Source: Glandiceps talaboti (taxonomy: Eukaryota; Hemichordata; Enteropneusta; Spengelidae). Taken from it: a stretch of 64,000 bases of DNA. Below, piece after piece: positions 62,101-64,000 of the stretch (position 1 is its first letter; every line of letters begins with the position of its first letter). Under the pieces are notes generated by a model. That model was given only the letters and a program-made list of their open reading frames with translations, made no database searches and was not told the origin of the DNA. The stretch is taken from NCBI RefSeq assembly GCF_964340395.1, contig NC_135561.1, forward strand, positions 8,374,732-8,438,731, in the 5' to 3' direction. The translations under genes and the position numbers were made by a program.

Positions 62101-62721
62101 TTTCATGTTATTAGAATACGCCAGAACTGAAAATGTCATTGCCGAAGAGTGGTCTTTAGTTATTCTTGATTGCCAGCACCTTGAGGTAAGTAACGAAATA
62201 AGCCATATCACATCACCTGTCAAATTACCATATTCAACATGATCAGCTTAGGGCATTTGCGAATGAAGTTTAAAAGAGCAAGATCTGAGTTTGATATGAG
62301 GCTAAAACAGAGACCCGGGCTGTAATTTAGCACTATCTATAATATATATCGCTATCTCTGTATACCTCGTAGCCCAGGGATCAATGCTCGTTACCGAAAA
62401 CAATCAAAATACATGTCTTCAGGTAAGCTAATCAGCCAACTGCTGTAACTGACATACTCGAGTCCTTTGGGTAGTCCTTCAATGTCAAAAGAAGTTCAAT
62501 AAAATAGAAACACAAGTAATGTGTCTGAAATCCATGTACTCATAAGTTCAGTGTTTGTGGGGTTTCCGTATATTGATTTTATGGTTATGTATACATGTAA
62601 TTCTCACCTGGGCAATCGATTTCGTCACTTCCGTCTAAACAATCTGCAATTTTGTCACATGCTTTATGTTTATGTAAGCACTGTCCATTGTCACATGTGA
62701 ATTCATCGCCAAAACAAGGCC
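56017..62721 (-). CDS. ENaC/degenerin/ASIC-type ion channel with two LDLa modules (5' end missing)
   Basis: A plasma-membrane channel of the amiloride-sensitive sodium channel (ASC) family, which forms trimers with two membrane helices and a large Cys-rich ectodomain. Reading down the minus strand the exons are 62721-62608, 61977-61834, 61146-60852, 60119-60016, 59546-59383, 58888-58790, 58416-58302, 57863-57791, 57467-57410, 57083-57040, 56556-56481 and 56160-56017. All are AG/GT bounded and the phases (1,1,1,2,1,0,0,1,2,0,2,0) are continuous, giving 475 residues. The order is LDLa, LDLa, finger region with a CxxxGxxC pair, YGNCFTFN, the HPQG / PPGM / GVRK block, PYGHC, the ACRKLC and CGCVD cysteine cluster, the CDCPKHC segment, AAWPS, and a TM2 with [11 protein letters not shown] (the G-x-S filter). 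TM1 is not found, so the gene probably continues past the right edge. The ligand and gating type cannot be inferred. Confidence 0.92.
56481..56556 (-). CDS. Channel exon: palm strand before TM2
   Basis: Phase 2 in and phase 0 out, acceptor actcattctag and donor gtaaaaa. It encodes [20 protein letters not shown] then PAYQ, equivalent to the N-I-L-V-L-x-x-F-F-E-x-L-N-Y-E-x-x-x-x-x-x-AYE stretch of ASICs that leads into TM2. Confidence 0.88.
57040..57083 (-). CDS. Channel micro-exon (44 nt)
   Basis: Phase 0 in and phase 2 out, acceptor attcagacag and donor gtaggt. It encodes [14 protein letters not shown] and two bases of an Arg codon. It has no strong motif. The call rests on the need to join a phase-0 donor at 57410 to a phase-2 acceptor at 56556, and on the expected 15-20 residue gap between WPS and the strand before TM2. 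No other segment of this intron satisfies both. Confidence 0.75.
57410..57467 (-). CDS. Channel exon: AAWPS segment
   Basis: A 58-nt exon, phase 2 in and phase 0 out, acceptor gactataccag and donor gtaagt. It encodes [20 protein letters not shown] when joined to the preceding exon. S-x-x-x-WPS is a conserved family element at the wrist side of the thumb. Confidence 0.92.
57791..57863 (-). CDS. Channel exon: CDCPKHC segment
   Basis: A 73-nt exon, phase 1 in and phase 2 out, acceptor ttcttttcacag and donor gtaagt. It encodes [20 protein letters not shown] then PKHC. C-x-C-x-x-x-C corresponds to the CNCRPAC-type triad just before the WPS motif in ENaC/ASIC proteins. Confidence 0.9.
58302..58416 (-). 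CDS. Channel exon: thumb-domain cysteine cluster
   Basis: Phase 0 in and phase 1 out, acceptor atatctttgcag and donor gtaagt. It encodes [20 protein letters not shown] then a tail with [10 protein letters not shown]. The CxxxC ... CGC pattern is diagnostic of the ASC family. The exon has no upstream Met and was found by reading the minus strand for the motif and phase. Confidence 0.92.
58470..58690. repeat. AT-rich (TA)n-like tract in a channel intron
   Basis: Several tatata and atatat runs of 8-14 bases interleaved with atgcacatat. Confidence 0.7.
58790..58888 (-). CDS. Channel exon: PYGHC segment
   Basis: A 99-nt exon, phase 0 on both sides, acceptor atccatacag and donor gtgagt. It encodes [35 protein letters not shown]-x-x-P-Y-G-x-C is the conserved start of the thumb-region cysteine ladder (PYGNC in most members). 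NDS is a possible glycosylation site. Confidence 0.92.
59383..59546 (-). CDS. Channel exon: palm/beta-ball block
   Basis: Phase 1 in and phase 0 out, acceptor ttgttgcgacag and donor gtgaga. It encodes [36 protein letters not shown] and [16 protein letters not shown]. The G-L-x-L-x-L, GIRV-x-HPQG and V-PPG-x-x-T-S-I-G blocks are the strongest family signature in the gene. Confidence 0.95.
60016..60119 (-). CDS. Channel exon: YGNCFTFN segment
   Basis: Phase 2 in and phase 1 out, acceptor ttatcctctag and donor gtaggt. It encodes [20 protein letters not shown], the family hallmark F-x-T-x-x-G-x-C-x-T-F-N in slightly altered form, then NASLRNAS with two potential N-glycosylation sites. Confidence 0.93.
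60470..60560. repeat. Family A terminal fragment
   Basis: Contains tttagggtcgg ... ggggtcgggtaatcggaaacacac ... tttttatttttgc, one end of the 5.5 kb element, inside an intron of the channel gene. Confidence 0.55.
60852..61146 (-). CDS. Channel exon: start of ENaC extracellular domain (finger region)
   Basis: A 295-nt exon, phase 1 in and phase 2 out, acceptor caaatgattag and donor gtgagtaa. It runs from [16 protein letters not shown] to [16 protein letters not shown]. The final CxxxGxxC matches the first ectodomain cysteines of the family (as in LECTFNGEEC of ENaC). The rest is acidic, hydrophilic and variable, as expected of the finger. An internal Met opens the exon, but the upstream LDLa exons join in phase, so I do not take it as the start. 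Confidence 0.9.
61405..61560. repeat. Dispersed repeat shared with 10.18-10.32 kb
   Basis: Contains ccccaaagtcaatttgattag ... atatattg ... tttacccaca ... aatactgtttagagt, colinear with 10182-10315. It lies in a channel-gene intron. Confidence 0.65.
61834..61977 (-). CDS. Channel exon: second, divergent LDLa module
   Basis: Phase 1-1 exon, acceptor cttgtaatag and donor gtagac. It encodes [31 protein letters not shown] and [11 protein letters not shown], then a short tail MMIEQ. The six-cysteine spacing is LDLa-like, but the loop before the acidic motif is longer than usual and SDE is replaced by NDED. Calcium binding is plausible but less certain than in the first module. Confidence 0.88.
62608..62721 (-). 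CDS. Channel exon: first LDL-receptor class A module
   Basis: A symmetric phase 1-1 exon, the usual form of a shuffled LDLa exon, with acceptor cttcccacag and donor gtgagaat on the minus strand. It encodes [15 protein letters not shown] and then [21 protein letters not shown]. All six cysteines and the calcium-binding DCLDGSDE motif are present, so the module should fold. Confidence 0.95.
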
Positions 62722-62976
62722 CTGTGGGAAGTGAAAATTGATGATAAAATGACGCGTGTTCAAATATTATTCAGAGCACAAATAGCAAACAAACTAACTT
62801 TTGTTATTTGTCCAGAGATATTTGTACCCAATGTTAAGTCTTAGCTGATAGACGTGTCCTTGGAAATTCGATTCTTGTCGAAAATATGTATCACACCAGG
62901 GTATCTTACTGCTAACAGATGAAATGTCCACGAGACGTGCGCGTTATAATTATAATACATAATATACAACAGTCAC

Positions 62977-63076
62977 CGTCAAACTCGTGCTGGTACGGAC
63001 AATCCAATATTCTTCTTGAACTCCGCGTGGCGTAGATATGCGTACATTTGATTACTTCTACATACCACGGATCACG
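62977..63076 (-). CDS. Possible further upstream exon of the channel gene
   Basis: Between a minus-strand acceptor (cgtgattgtag) and donor (gtgact) lies a 100-nt open segment, phase 0 in and phase 1 out, which fits the phase-1 first LDLa exon. It encodes RDPWYVEVIKCTHIYATRS then SRRILDCPYQHEFD. The two cysteines and hydrophilic make-up suit an extracellular linker. However, the polypyrimidine tract is poor and I know no family match, so this may be chance. Confidence 0.3.
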
Positions 63077-63079
63077 CTA

Positions 63080-64000
63080 CAATCACGTTCTACCAGGTAT
63101 CTATTTTGTACATCTATATCACACTACAGATCCGACCATTATTGCCACCCTTCTACGAAAATTACTGAATTGTATTTCGTAAAGAACGCTTCCCCGTGGG
63201 TTTATTCAAGTCTGTCCCTCACGCTTTTCGATATGTATGATGAAAAATAGTAATTGGTAATCAGCACGTGCGGAATTACTTTGTATTTTCCCTCTCGAAA
63301 CTCTGTAAGTAGTTGATAGTCATTCAGTGTAACAATAGACCCTCTGACCACGTTGGTGGAGGGTTAATTACCTGCATATGTTACAGTATCTCTATCGTCA
63401 ACGCTGTCACGTATACTTATCAAGTATCACTGGTAACATTAATTGTAACTGTGATCTAACCTAGATGTAGGTTTGAAGTTTATGAACGTGAATCAAATTG
63501 TATCATATACTGAATATAATTATGACAAAATACATTTCAACCGTCTAATCAAACACATACACTTTCTACTTCGTATGCTGGCCCTGTCCTCCCTGCAGTG
63601 TTGGATTTACTTTAAGTAAACACGTTTAGGAAGATTCTAATCTGCACTAAGCAATTGGATCACTGCAGTGATAGGTAAGGCACGGCACCTAATGTAATCT
63701 AATCAATTGTAACTTCTAGGCATTCTTAAGAAAATACACAAACACTATATGCACTAGTAAATGTAGCTGTGTACAAAATCTACCTTGTACACAGGGTCTT
63801 ACATAACGTACGTGTGTCAGAAAGTTATTTTAGTTTATTGCAACTCAACAGTACAAGTGCATTGTTGTGACAAATTTATCATTTTCAAGGGCTACTAAAA
63901 TAAAATGGTAGTCATTAATAAAACTAGCATGTCCTTGAGACGTGTGAACCAATTGTGTACTTAGTATTAGAATGAAATACCAGCTGAAATGCAATTCTAT
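63080..64000. other. Right-hand end, no recognised exon
   Basis: Expected to be intron or 5' part of the channel gene. I searched the minus strand for the TM1 pattern (Trp-rich helix followed by Y-x-x-YP) and did not find it. The + strand ORF near 63.04-63.25 kb has no domain. Confidence 0.5.

Noticed and set aside
63360-63410. Possible TM1-side exon of the channel ending at a gtaatt donor (minus strand)
   Set aside because: The open frame is only about 17 codons and is closed by stops before any acceptor, with no membrane helix.

Overview
The window is eukaryotic (animal) genomic DNA. It is AT-rich, full of simple-sequence, minisatellite and short inverted-repeat elements, and its coding sequence is split into short exons with consensus GT/AG introns. 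Two genes are recognisable, both near the right end and converging tail to tail. The protein families (cyclase-associated protein; an ENaC/degenerin channel with LDL-receptor class A modules), the roughly 1 kb introns and the repeats suggest a marine invertebrate. A hemichordate or other invertebrate deuterostome is my weak preference, and a lophotrochozoan is not excluded. There is no sign of bacterial, organellar or viral genes.

Layout. Bases 1-44,500 contain no exon I can assign with confidence. They hold tandem arrays: a GATAGGGCCAC minisatellite at 0.7 kb, a 245-bp pure GA tract at 15.2 kb, a 1.1-kb CT-rich minisatellite at 18-19 kb, a hairpin-forming 73-bp repeat at 25.0 kb, a 26-bp repeat at 25.4 kb and ten copies of a 92-bp satellite at 28.8-29.7 kb. 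They also hold many short non-autonomous elements (foldback or MITE-like, two of them with TTAA at each end), a tRNA-derived SINE at 13.8-14.05 kb and older dispersed repeats. Bases 44,509-51,660 (+) carry the last seven exons of a cyclase-associated protein (CAP) gene, followed by a roughly 2.9-kb 3' UTR. Bases 56,017-62,721 (-) carry twelve exons of an ENaC/degenerin/ASIC-type channel gene: two LDLa modules, the extracellular domain and the last transmembrane helix. Its 5' part (TM1) is beyond the right edge or not recognised.

The most interesting points are two. The CAP gene has a duplicated 45-nt cassette exon encoding a second copy of the WH2 actin-binding LKKV segment; eight of its nine substitutions against the constitutive copy are synonymous, so it looks old and selected. 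The channel gene has two LDLa modules just upstream of the ENaC extracellular domain. A 95-bp near-perfect palindrome lies between the two converging genes, inside the predicted 3' UTR of the channel gene.

The two genes have no evident shared pathway. CAP recycles cofilin-bound and ADP-actin in the cytoplasm, and the channel is a plasma-membrane sodium or proton-gated channel. They are neighbours, not an operon. All exon limits were read by eye from splice consensus, reading-phase continuity and family similarity recalled without a database.
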